Origin: an uncultured Eggerthella sp.
GTDB lineage: Bacteria > Actinomycetota > Coriobacteriia > Coriobacteriales > Eggerthellaceae
Reading direction: 5' to 3'
Assembly: GCA_902464295.1 (NCBI GenBank)
Contig: CABQIW010000040.1
Location: 1-13,994 of the forward strand
Length of the DNA: 13,994 nucleotides
A model generated the notes under the pieces. That model did not search any database and was not told where the DNA came from. It saw nothing but the letters and a program-made list of their open reading frames with translations. A program made the translations under genes and the position numbers. Below, one piece after another: positions 6,821-13,826 of this stretch (positions are counted from its first letter, which is position 1; each line of letters begins with the position of its first letter).

Positions 6821-8563
6821 CTAGTGCGCGTGCACGTGCAAAAGCTCTTCGGCGCGCTCGGAGCCCGGTTCGCCGAAGTATTCCGCATAGATCGTCTCGA
6901 TGACGGGATTCTCGTGCGAGAAACGCACGGGCGCATCAGTGTCGAGCGTATGCAGCACCGCGCCGCGCGCGAAGCCCAGTTCACGGTCGCTGCCATCGAT
7001 CGGCTGACCGCCGCCGCCAGCGCATCCCGAAGGACAGGCCATCACTTCGATGAAGTCGTAATCCACGGTGCCTGCATCGAGCGCTGCGATAAGCTGGTCG
7101 GTATTCGCCAGCCCATGCACGACCGCACAGCGGATCGGCGTTCCTGCCAAGTCGAAGACCGCTTCCTTCCAAGGGCCTTCAGCAGCAGGAGCGAACTCGA
7201 AGCCGGTCGGTTCAGGGTTCGATCCGGTCATGATCGCGGCTGCGGTGCGGAGCGCTGCGGTCATCACGCCGCCGGTCGTGCCGAAGATCACGCCTGCACC
7301 CGTACCCTTGTCGAGCGGATCATCGAGCGGCACATCTTCGAGCGCTTCAACATCGATCTCGCTCTGGGCGATCATGCGCGCGAATTCGCGCGTGGTAAGC
7401 GATGCGTCCATATCAGGCACGCCAGGGTTCGAGGACATGCCCGGCAGTGCGACCTCCACCTTCTTCGCGGTGCACGGCATGAGCGCGACCGAGAAGATCT
7501 TCTTAGGCGCAAGGCCGTTCTTCTCCGCGAACCAGGTCTTCACCACCGCGCCGAACATCTGCATCGGGCTCTTCGCCGACGAAAGGTGCTTCGCGATGGA
7601 TTCGGGGTAGCGCGTGCGCGCGAAATTCACCCAACCCGGGCAGCATGAGGTGAACAGCGGCAAACGATCGGTCTCGCCCGCCTTCACGATGTTCAAAAGC
7701 TCGGTTCCCTCTTCCATGATGGTGAGGTCGGCAGCGAATACTGTGTCGAACACATAGTCCACACCCATTTCCTTGAGCACAGCGCACATGCGCTCCACGC
7801 CCAGTTCACCATCTTGCTTGCCGAACGAGGAGGCCCACGCCGTGCGCGTTGCGGGCGCGATCTGCACCACCGTGGTTACCTCGGGGTCGGCGATCGCCGC
7901 ACGCAGGCGAGCGATATCATCGCGCTCGGAAAGCGCCCCGACCGGGCAGTGGGTGATGCACTGGCCGCACGCCACGCAGCCAGCTTCGCGCATCGTGCGA
8001 TTATCGGCCACCCCGATGCTCGAGCGCGAGCCCGTGCCGATGAATTCCCACACGCCGATGCCCTGCAGCTTCTTGCAGGCAGCCACACAGCGGCCACATT
8101 GGATGCAGCGACTCGCGTTGCGCTGGATGATCGCGTGTGGATCCCACTCGGCACGTTTGCCGCGCGGCAGCTCGTTCGCGTAAATCGCCGGCGTGGCATC
8201 GGGGCCAGCCAGGCCATAGGATTTCAGCAGATACTGCAAGCGACACGTGCCAAAGCGCACGCAATTGCGACAATCAAGATCGTGACGCGAGCGAATGAGC
8301 TCGAGATTCGTCTTGCGCGCTGCCTCTGCACGGTCGGAATGCGTATGGATGACCATGCCTTCTGTGGCTGGCGTGTTGCACGCAGCGCTCAGGCGCTCAT
8401 CGCCTTCAACCTCCACGCAGCACACGCGGCAGGCGCCAATATCACACAGTCCCTCGAAATAGCACAGCGTTGGAATGCTGATGTTCGCCGCCTTGGCAGC
8501 ATCGAGGATGGTGGCACCGTCTTCAACAGTTACGGAAGTGTCGTCTATCGTGAGCGTTACCAT
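6821..8563 (-). CDS. hydA: [FeFe]-hydrogenase catalytic subunit HydA (2Fe-2S, His-4Fe4S, 2x4Fe-4S, H-cluster)
   Basis: This enzyme reversibly reduces protons to H2. From the ATG at 8563 (AAGGA upstream) the protein is 580 aa, the size and layout of clostridial hydrogenase I. A plant-type [2Fe-2S] site uses C34, C45, C48 and C62. A His-ligated [4Fe-4S] site is H94-x3-C98-x2-C101-x5-C107. Two ferredoxin-like [4Fe-4S] sites use C153/156/159/163 and C196/199/202/206. The H-cluster domain has TSCCPGW (305-311), MPCTAKKVE (362-370) and EVMACPSGCAGGGGQP (506-521), with all four ligand cysteines present. An in-frame ATG at 8611 would only add a tail that overlaps the upstream gene. The ATG overlaps the end of the GltD-like gene (ATGGTAA), implying translational coupling and a shared complex. 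No signal peptide or twin-arginine motif is seen, so it is cytoplasmic. Confidence 0.97.
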   Translation of the reverse strand: MVTLTIDDTSVTVEDGATILDAAKAANISIPTLCYFEGLCDIGACRVCCVEVEGDERLSAACNTPATEGMVIHTHSDRAEAARKTNLELIRSRHDLDCRNCVRFGTCRLQYLLKSYGLAGPDATPAIYANELPRGKRAEWDPHAIIQRNASRCIQCGRCVAACKKLQGIGVWEFIGTGSRSSIGVADNRTMREAGCVACGQCITHCPVGALSERDDIARLRAAIADPEVTTVVQIAPATRTAWASSFGKQDGELGVERMCAVLKEMGVDYVFDTVFAADLTIMEEGTELLNIVKAGETDRLPLFTSCCPGWVNFARTRYPESIAKHLSSAKSPMQMFGAVVKTWFAEKNGLAPKKIFSVALMPCTAKKVEVALPGMSSNPGVPDMDASLTTREFARMIAQSEIDVEALEDVPLDDPLDKGTGAGVIFGTTGGVMTAALRTAAAIMTGSNPEPTGFEFAPAAEGPWKEAVFDLAGTPIRCAVVHGLANTDQLIAALDAGTVDYDFIEVMACPSGCAGGGGQPIDGSDRELGFARGAVLHTLDTDAPVRFSHENPVIETIYAEYFGEPGSERAEELLHVHAH

Positions 8564-10386
8564 ACCAGTGCTTCCTTTCCGCAAACTTTGCCAAAGCCGT
8601 GATGGTCGCAACGCAGGCAGCGGCTCGTTTCCTGCTCGACCTCGTCTTTCGTCATGCCGTTCTTCGCAATGTCGAAGTCTTTGATCGCCTCGGCGAACCG
8701 GCGGTTCGTCTGCTCGACGCGTCCGGTTGCCGGTCGCGTGGTGAGCGGAGCAGGGATCGTAACTTCATCGTGCACGTTATGGTGGAAGCCGAGTGCTTCA
8801 TCGATGTTGGCAGCAGCAACCTTGCCTGCTGCGATCGCACGGATGACCGTTGCCGGCCCAGTGACCGCATCGCCACCTGCGAAAAGGCCGTTGTGATCGG
8901 CAAGGGCGCCCTGATCGTTCGCCAGAATGCGTCCACGTTCCGTGGCGATCACGTGCGCGAACGCATCGGTGTTGATCTTCTGACCGATGGCTACGATGAC
9001 CACATCGCAGGGAATCTCCACTTCGGGAACGTTCGCTGCCTGAGGCTTCGGACGACCATCTGCCCCCACTGCGCCGATGTATTGCGGTTGCACCACGAGC
9101 GCGCGCACCGCACCAGCCGCATCCGCTTCGATGCGAATCGGCGCCATGAGCTCGGAGATCTGGCAGCCTTCGGCCATCGCTTCTTCGATCTCTTCAGGAA
9201 GCGCGGTCATGTCTGCGATGCGTCGGCGATACACGCATTCAACGCTCGCTGCGCCCAGACGACGCGCCGTGCGCGTGCAGTCCATCGCAACGTTGCCGCC
9301 GCCCACAACGACCACGCGCTTGCCCGTAAGATCGGGGGCAAAGCCATCGCCAGCAGCACGCAAGAACCGTACCGCCGAGAGCACGTTTTCGGCGTCCTCG
9401 CCCGGGCAGCCGAGCTTGTTCTCGTCGTGCGCACCCACCGAAAGATAGATCGCGTCGAAATCGTTCGCGAGGTCTTCGTAGGTGAGGTCAGTGCCGATCG
9501 TGGTATTGGTGAATGCCTTCACACCTGTTGAAAGGATGAAATCGATATCCTGATCGAGCTTTTCCTGCGGCAGACGATAATCGGGAATGCCGTAGCGCAC
9601 CATGCCGCCAAGCTTCGAGCGCTGATCGTAAACGGAAACGTCGTGGCCCATCAGCTGCAGGTAATACGCTGCCGAAAGACCCGCCGGGCCGCCGCCGATC
9701 ACGGCGATCTTCTTGCCCGTGGGTGCGAGGTTTTGCTGCGGAGCGTAGGGGTTTGCGTGGTCGGCCGCGTAGCGCTTGATGCCGCAGATGTTCACCGCAT
9801 CGTCCACGAGGCTTCGGCGGCAGGTGAATTCGCAGGGGTGTTCGCACACATACCCGCAGACCGTAGGCAGCGGATTGTCGTTGCGGATCACACGCAGGGC
9901 ATCTTCGTACTGACCCGCATTCACCAGCGCGATGTAACCCGGAATGTCGATATGCGCAGGACACGTGCCCTGGCAGGGAACATAGGCGTTGCGCTCGGCG
10001 GAGCAGAGGTCAGCTTCAGCATGCGAGCGATAATCCTCTTCGAAGGAGCGCAGGCTCTTGAGTACCATACGGGCTGCTTCGTGGCCGATCGCGCAATCGG
10101 CGCTGTCCAGGATTCCCTGCGCCGTGGTGGCAATGAGCTCGACCGTTTCGGTGGTGCCCACACCATCGAGCACCTCTTGCTGAAGTTGGACCAGTTGCGC
10201 AAGGCCGATGCGACACGGCGTGCATTTGCCGCACGATTCCGAAAGGAACAGGCGGGTGAGCGATTGCGTGAATTCGACCGGACATTGGTCCGCTGGCATC
10301 GCGACGATGCGCCGCGCCGCCTCTTGCGATAGTTGCTTGAAGCCCGCTTCAGCAGCGGATGCTTCTTCGATGATAAGTCGAGCCAT
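8557..10386 (-). CDS. NuoF C-terminal Fe-S domain fused to GltD-like FAD/NAD(P) oxidoreductase; hydrogenase electron-transfer partner
   Basis: The 609-aa protein has two parts. Residues 1-125 match only the Fe-S end of NuoF/HydB: SCGKCTPCRIG gives C52, C55 and C58, and C98 in DCAIG is the fourth ligand. The NuoF FMN/NADH domain is missing. Residues 130-609 are GltD/NfnB-like: Cys-rich cluster motifs (C138, C142, then C177, C181, C185, C189), FAD motif GGGPAG at 231-236, a second nucleotide motif VGGGNVAMD near 361-369 followed by VYRRR (387-389, suggestive of NADPH), and a flavin-closing AGGDAVTGPATVIRA near 503. The tail has C590, C593 and C602 in RCLRCDHHGFGKVC, perhaps another metal site. 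GAGGAGG precedes the ATG. Since it overlaps hydA by 7 bases, it probably feeds electrons between NAD(P)H and HydA. Bifurcation is possible but unproven. Confidence 0.9.
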   Translation of the reverse strand: MARLIIEEASAAEAGFKQLSQEAARRIVAMPADQCPVEFTQSLTRLFLSESCGKCTPCRIGLAQLVQLQQEVLDGVGTTETVELIATTAQGILDSADCAIGHEAARMVLKSLRSFEEDYRSHAEADLCSAERNAYVPCQGTCPAHIDIPGYIALVNAGQYEDALRVIRNDNPLPTVCGYVCEHPCEFTCRRSLVDDAVNICGIKRYAADHANPYAPQQNLAPTGKKIAVIGGGPAGLSAAYYLQLMGHDVSVYDQRSKLGGMVRYGIPDYRLPQEKLDQDIDFILSTGVKAFTNTTIGTDLTYEDLANDFDAIYLSVGAHDENKLGCPGEDAENVLSAVRFLRAAGDGFAPDLTGKRVVVVGGGNVAMDCTRTARRLGAASVECVYRRRIADMTALPEEIEEAMAEGCQISELMAPIRIEADAAGAVRALVVQPQYIGAVGADGRPKPQAANVPEVEIPCDVVIVAIGQKINTDAFAHVIATERGRILANDQGALADHNGLFAGGDAVTGPATVIRAIAAGKVAAANIDEALGFHHNVHDEVTIPAPLTTRPATGRVEQTNRRFAEAIKDFDIAKNGMTKDEVEQETSRCLRCDHHGFGKVCGKEALVW

Positions 10387-10426
10387 TAAGCCTCCTCGAA
10401 CTCGTGACTTGAGCCTTATCGGTAAC

Positions 10427-10444
10427 GCCGCAATTTGGTGCGGC
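10427..10444 (-). promoter_or_regulatory. Leader hairpin before the GltD-like/hydA unit
   Basis: GCCGCA and TGCGGC form a perfect 6-bp stem with a 6-base loop, 40 bp upstream of the fusion-gene ATG in the 208-bp gap after hydE. On the minus strand it is not followed by a T-run, so it is not a standard terminator. It could be an mRNA processing or stability structure, or end readthrough from hydE inefficiently. No convincing promoter was found in the gap, so the three genes may share one transcript. Confidence 0.35.
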
Positions 10445-10568
10445 CCCTCTCATGCATAAGTGCACAAAGTTTAACGTGTTTTTGGAGCGTGCGTTTGCTC
10501 GAGTCTGTTCGAGATGAGGAAAAGCGGTCTGAATGGTTGGTCTTGATGCGTTGAACGACGATTGCGCT

Positions 10569-10601
10569 GCGATCTAACAGCGATCTAACAGCGATCAAAC
10601 G
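10569..10601. repeat. Three tandem 11-bp repeats spanning the hydE stop codon
   Basis: GCGATCTAACA occurs at 10569-10579 and again at 10580-10590. A third, diverged unit GCGATCAAACG lies at 10591-10601. The hydE TGA stop is within the third unit (10595-10597). This looks like a slippage or small-duplication product at the 3' end of the gene. Confidence 0.7.
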
Positions 10602-11671
10602 ACGAGTGAATCGCCGCGCGATGGTTCGACCGAATACCCCTGTGCGGAAAGAATGGCTTCGAGCTCATCGTGCTGTTCGGCTGCCTCAAGCCCGGTAGCG
10701 AGCTTGTTGTTGTAGAGCGCGTAGTCGCCGCGATAGGATGCGGGCGTAAGATTCGGCATGATCACGTTCGCTCCCGCTTCAAGGCCAGCCATACGCCCTT
10801 TTGGGTCGATCGTGGCGAGCGCGGTCGTTGCGGGAAGAAGCGCACGTGGATGAGCCAGCCGCAAGCACGCAAGCAAGAAGAGGGTCTCTTCCATCGGGCC
10901 TGCTGGTTTGCTGGCGAACGGCGTGCTGCTATGCGGAATGAAAGGGCCAATGCCGATCATGTGCGGATCGAGCTCGTGCAAGAACGCGAAGTTCGCCGCC
11001 ATCGTTTCGCTCGTTTGCCCTGGTGCGCCAACCAGAAATCCGCTCCCCACCTGAAAGCCGATATCGCGCAGAGTGAACAGGCAGGCCTTGCGCTCCTCGA
11101 GGCTCATGGATGTAGGATGAAGCTTGCCATAGTGGCGAGGATCAGCTGTTTCGTGTCGCAAGAGATACCGATCTGCCCCCGCGTCGAAGAGCTGCTGGTA
11201 GGCCTCACGCGGCAGTTCGCCCGCCGAGACCGTAATCGCGCAATCGGGAAATCGCGCGCGCAGTGCGCCGACGATATCTACGAGCAGAACCTTCGGGTCT
11301 TCCCCGCCCTGCAGAACGAACGTGCGATAGCCCAGGTCGTAGCCCTGTTCACAACAAGCAAGGATCTCTTCGGGACTCAGGCGATAGCGGCGTAGATGCG
11401 CATTTGACGCTCGGATCCCACAGTAATAGCAATCGTTCTTGCAATAGTTGGAGTATTCGATGAGGCCACGCAGAAACACCTGGCGGCCATAGTGCGCGTC
11501 GCGCACCGCACGTGCACGCTCGAACAGATGCGCTCGCAGCGCCGGATCGTGTTGCGCGGCGAAGAGCGCGACCCACTCTTTGCGACAAAGCGCATGCTCT
11601 GCCTCAAGCTTTTCGATCAAACGCATCGCGTCGTGTGCGTGCGCTCCAGGTATGCCTCGTTCGTTCGTCAT
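10595..11671 (-). CDS. hydE: [FeFe]-hydrogenase maturase HydE (radical SAM)
   Basis: HydE works on the Fe-cysteine product of HydG in assembling the 2Fe subcluster that HydF carries. The 358-aa protein has the radical SAM motif C77-x3-C81-x2-C84 (YSNYCKNDCYYCGIR), the GGEDP SAM-contact motif, RHETADPRHYGKLHP, GSGFLVGAPGQT and GIGPFIPHSSTPF, all typical of HydE over its relatives BioB and PylB. The optional C-terminal cysteine triad that binds a second cluster in some HydE proteins is absent: no Cys is found in the last 60 residues. The start at 11671 lacks a Shine-Dalgarno sequence. A TATAAT ends only 10 bp upstream of it, which suggests a leaderless or very short-leader mRNA. The next in-frame ATG (residue 16) has no better site. 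It lies 208 bp upstream of the GltD-like gene and hydA on the same strand. Confidence 0.94.
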   Translation of the reverse strand: MTNERGIPGAHAHDAMRLIEKLEAEHALCRKEWVALFAAQHDPALRAHLFERARAVRDAHYGRQVFLRGLIEYSNYCKNDCYYCGIRASNAHLRRYRLSPEEILACCEQGYDLGYRTFVLQGGEDPKVLLVDIVGALRARFPDCAITVSAGELPREAYQQLFDAGADRYLLRHETADPRHYGKLHPTSMSLEERKACLFTLRDIGFQVGSGFLVGAPGQTSETMAANFAFLHELDPHMIGIGPFIPHSSTPFASKPAGPMEETLFLLACLRLAHPRALLPATTALATIDPKGRMAGLEAGANVIMPNLTPASYRGDYALYNNKLATGLEAAEQHDELEAILSAQGYSVEPSRGDSLVV

Positions 11672-11681
11672 CAGGCATCCG

Positions 11682-11687
11682 ATTATA
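11682..11687 (-). promoter_or_regulatory. -10 element (TATAAT) immediately upstream of hydE
   Basis: A perfect TATAAT on the minus strand ends 10 bp before the hydE ATG, so transcription would begin 2-4 nt before the start codon. The -35 position (TAGTTT at 17 bp spacing) falls inside the conserved opening block of the A-type repeat and is a poor match to consensus. Confidence 0.4.
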
Positions 11688-11698
11688 CCCCGCCCAAA

Positions 11699-11903
11699 GG
11701 TGACAAACTACCCGGTCGTTCGACACCTTTTTTCGTTCGTCATTAGCTCGATCAGTGGAGAGGGTAAGACACGAGGTTCCCCGCTTCCCTGTTCGCGCAT
11801 CTGCTTCGCAGACGCGCTCATGCGTCGCTGCTTCGCTCGGGTTTTATTACTAACGAATTTAGTCGGCGAAGAGTCACCTCGCTGCCTTGCCCTCTCCGCT
11901 GAT
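11699..11903 (+). repeat. A-type structured palindromic repeat, copy 2
   Basis: This is the partner of 3478-3681. The GGTGACAAACTACCCGG opening, the outer arms and the single-stranded segments are nearly unchanged. The outer arms begin at ATCAGTGGAGAGGG (11751) and end in CCCTCTCCGCTGAT (11903). The hairpins differ in sequence but keep pairing. GCGCATCTGC (11795-11804) pairs with GCAGACGCGC (11808-11817) at 9 of 10 positions. CTTCGC (11831-11836) pairs with GCGAAG (11866-11871). With the thi leader it fills the 423-bp gap between hydE and thiS, where no other gene is credible. Confidence 0.8.
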
Positions 11904-11971
11904 GCAGATAAAAGACGTGCTCCGGCTGTCCAAAAGATGACGAACAACCGCCGTCAATAGACCTGCTGTGC

Positions 11972-12000
11972 TTGTCCTTGATGGTGAATCATGGTATGTT
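11972..12000 (+). promoter_or_regulatory. Promoter candidate for the thiSFG operon
   Basis: TTGTCC at 11972-11977 and TATGTT at 11995-12000 are spaced by exactly 17 bp. The predicted start near 12007 lies 12 nt before the leader hairpin and about 88 nt before thiS. Both hexamers match consensus at four of six positions. Confidence 0.4.
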
Positions 12001-12018
12001 GAATTCAGATTGACGCGC

Positions 12019-12073
12019 AAGCATCATGAAGGGGCTCACCACCCTCGGTGGGGCTTCTTCGTGGTGCTTTTTT
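12019..12073 (+). terminator. Terminator-like hairpin in the thiS leader (possible attenuator)
   Basis: AAGCATCATGAAG (12019-12031) pairs with CTTCGTGGTGCTT (12057-12069) over 13 positions, two of them G-U. An inner CACC/GGTG stem sits within it, and six T residues follow at 12068-12073. This is a classic intrinsic terminator shape 21 nt before the thiS ATG. CACCAC and GTGGTG inside the same sequence can form an alternative stem. No TPP-riboswitch aptamer is recognised upstream and the predicted transcript has little room for one. Confidence 0.65.
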
Positions 12074-12094
12074 ATTGGACACAGAGGAGGCAGC

Positions 12095-12292
12095 ATGATC
12101 ATCGTCAATGGCGAAGAGTTCGCGATAGACAGCGGTTCGAGCGTTGCAAAACTCGTCGAAGAACGCGGTTTGGATCGCAGCCGTGTCGCGGTCGAATTGA
12201 ACGGCGAGATCGTTTCGCGCGACACTTTCGATGACACCTTGCTTCACGATGGCGACAAGGTCGAGATCGTTCACTTTGTGGGAGGCGGCTAA
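12095..12292 (+). CDS. thiS: Sulfur carrier protein ThiS
   Basis: ThiS is the 65-aa ubiquitin-fold sulfur carrier for thiazole synthesis. It has the family length, the N-terminal strand MIIVNGEEF, a central RVAVELNGEIVSRDTF strand-turn-strand, the HDGDKVEIVHFVGGG end and the required C-terminal Gly-Gly that ThiF adenylates. The start at 12095 is preceded by GAGGAGG. An in-frame ATG at 12026 would translate through the terminator hairpin and is rejected. The stop TAA overlaps the thiF ATG (TAATG), so translation is likely coupled. Confidence 0.95.
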   Translation: MIIVNGEEFAIDSGSSVAKLVEERGLDRSRVAVELNGEIVSRDTFDDTLLHDGDKVEIVHFVGGG

Positions 12293-12954
12293 TGAGCGCG
12301 CCTGCCGCACACACATCGCTGGCTCTTTCACGGGAGGCCTACTTCGCCGCCCTTGCAAAACGCCATGGAGTCGAAAACCAGCAGAAGCTCGCGCACGCAC
12401 GAGTAGGCATCGCCGGGCTTGGCGGGTTGGGCTCTGCTGTTGCCTGCCATCTAGCGCGCCTTGGCGTGGGAGAGCTCGTGCTCGTTGACTTCGACGTGGT
12501 GGACGTGTCGAACCTGCACCGCCAGCAATACACCTGCGCGCAAGTGGGCATGAAGAAGACCGAGGCGCTCGCAGAGACGTTGCGTGCGATCAACCCTTTC
12601 GTTGAGCTGGAGCTGCACTCTGTAAAGGTCACCGCCGAGAATGCACATGCACTCTTCGCGGATTGCCCGATCGTGTGCGAAGCGTTCGACGAACCCGACC
12701 AAAAGGCTCTGCTCGTCGAGACCTTGCTCGCCACCTGCCCCGACACCACGATCGTGAGCGGATCGGGCATGGCTGGGATGGGGTCTGCGAACACGATTCA
12801 CACACGCAAAGCGCTCGAGCGTCTCTATCTTTGCGGCGATGGCTGCACCGATGTCGCAGCAGAAGGGAGCCTTGCGAGCCCTCGTGTTGGTGTTTGCGCA
12901 GGCCACCAGGCGAACATGGTCCTACGGCTGATACTTGGCGAGACCGAGCCCTAA
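12292..12954 (+). CDS. thiF: ThiS adenylyltransferase ThiF (short, ThiF family 2-like)
   Basis: ThiF activates the ThiS C-terminus as an acyl-adenylate before sulfur transfer. The 220-aa protein has the E1-like Rossmann motif GLGGLGS at residues 42-48, ribose-contacting acidic residues in VDFDVVDVSNLHRQQ (65-79, with N74 and R77), Lys88/Lys89 in the MKKTEAL segment and the Mg-binding Asp133 in EAFDEPD. It lacks the paired CxxC zinc motifs of E. coli ThiF and MoeB, and is short like the ThiF of many anaerobes. C181 in LYLCGDGC is a candidate sulfur-handling cysteine but this is uncertain. Its start overlaps the thiS stop. Position between thiS and thiG supports the ThiF call over MoeB or a generic HesA protein. 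Confidence 0.9.
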   Translation: MSAPAAHTSLALSREAYFAALAKRHGVENQQKLAHARVGIAGLGGLGSAVACHLARLGVGELVLVDFDVVDVSNLHRQQYTCAQVGMKKTEALAETLRAINPFVELELHSVKVTAENAHALFADCPIVCEAFDEPDQKALLVETLLATCPDTTIVSGSGMAGMGSANTIHTRKALERLYLCGDGCTDVAAEGSLASPRVGVCAGHQANMVLRLILGETEP

Positions 12955-13015
12955 GTTCGGTACGCACTCAACGATAAACGAACCGCGCTTTTCGCGCTTA
13001 TACGAAAGGAAGACT

Positions 13016-13786
13016 ATGAGCATTGAAGATCCCCTGGTTCTCGGAGGGAAATCCTTCGATTCCCGCTTCATCTTGGGCTCGGGCAAGTATTCGCTCGATC
13101 TGGTAGAGGCGGCGGTCGAACATGCGGGTGCGCAGATCATCACGCTCGCGCTGCGCCGCGCCAACTCGGAGACTGACTCCATCCTCGCGCATATTCCTGA
13201 AGGCGTTACACTCTTGCCGAATACCTCAGGCGCACGCACTGCGGAAGAAGCCGTGCGCATAGCGCGCTTGGCACGGGAACTTGGCTGCGGCGACTTCGTG
13301 AAGATCGAGATCATGCGCGATTCGAAGTATCTTCTGCCCGACAACTACGAAACCATCAAGGCCACCGAAGCGCTCGCGAACGAAGGGTTCGTCGTGCTTC
13401 CCTACATGTATCCCGATCTGAATGTCGCGCGCGATCTGGTGAGCGCTGGTGCTGCAGCGGTCATGCCGCTCGGTGCGCCCATCGGATCGAACAAGGGACT
13501 CGCCACGAAGGACTTCATCCAAATCCTGATCGACGAGATCGACCTACCCATCATCGTGGATGCGGGCATCGGACGTCCTTCGCAAGCTGCGGAAGCCATG
13601 GAGATGGGGGCGGCTGCTGTCATGGCGAATACCGCGATCGCAACCGCCGGCGATGTAGCCTCTATGGCGCACGCATTCAAGCTCGCCATCGAAGCTGGTC
13701 GTGAAGCGTATCTTGCTGGGCTCGGGCGCGTAATCGACAAAGGTGCGGTGGCATCCTCGCCCCTTACCGGCTTCTTGTCGGACTAG
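13016..13786 (+). CDS. thiG: Thiazole synthase ThiG
   Basis: ThiG condenses 1-deoxy-D-xylulose 5-phosphate, dehydroglycine and ThiS-thiocarboxylate into the thiazole phosphate moiety of thiamine. The 256-aa TIM barrel has the Schiff-base Lys96 in DFVKIEI. It also has the family motifs GSGKY (21-25), TLALRR (43-48), LPNTSGARTAEEA, YMYPDLNVA, the phosphate-binding VMPLGAPIGSNKGL and DAGIGRPSQ. The ATG at 13016 has AAGGA 6 nt before it. It follows thiF by 61 bp, a gap that holds a small GCG/CGC-rich hairpin. Its TAG stop is directly followed by a B-type repeat fragment. ThiH or ThiO, the usual source of dehydroglycine, is not seen downstream before the window ends. Confidence 0.96.
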   Translation: MSIEDPLVLGGKSFDSRFILGSGKYSLDLVEAAVEHAGAQIITLALRRANSETDSILAHIPEGVTLLPNTSGARTAEEAVRIARLARELGCGDFVKIEIMRDSKYLLPDNYETIKATEALANEGFVVLPYMYPDLNVARDLVSAGAAAVMPLGAPIGSNKGLATKDFIQILIDEIDLPIIVDAGIGRPSQAAEAMEMGAAAVMANTAIATAGDVASMAHAFKLAIEAGREAYLAGLGRVIDKGAVASSPLTGFLSD

Positions 13787-13826
13787 GCAAGCAGCACGCC
13801 CAAGGGGCACTTGTAATTACCCGCTT
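13787..13826 (+). repeat. B-type repeat fragment abutting the thiG stop codon
   Basis: Forty bases, from GCAAGCAGCACGCC to TTACCCGCTT, match 13875-13914 with two mismatches, a direct repeat of period 88. The fragment begins at the base after the thiG TAG and stops before the hairpin core, so it is a truncated or rearranged copy. Confidence 0.75.

Noticed and set aside
11904..12094. TPP riboswitch upstream of thiS
   Set aside because: The conserved TPP aptamer signatures (a CTGAGA-type segment followed by ACCTGA) are not visible. Only the terminator-like hairpin is supported.
12026..12094. Longer ThiS starting at ATG 12026 (88 aa)
   Set aside because: The extra 23 codons would translate the terminator hairpin, and the ATG at 12095 has a strong GAGGAGG site and the normal ThiS N-terminus.
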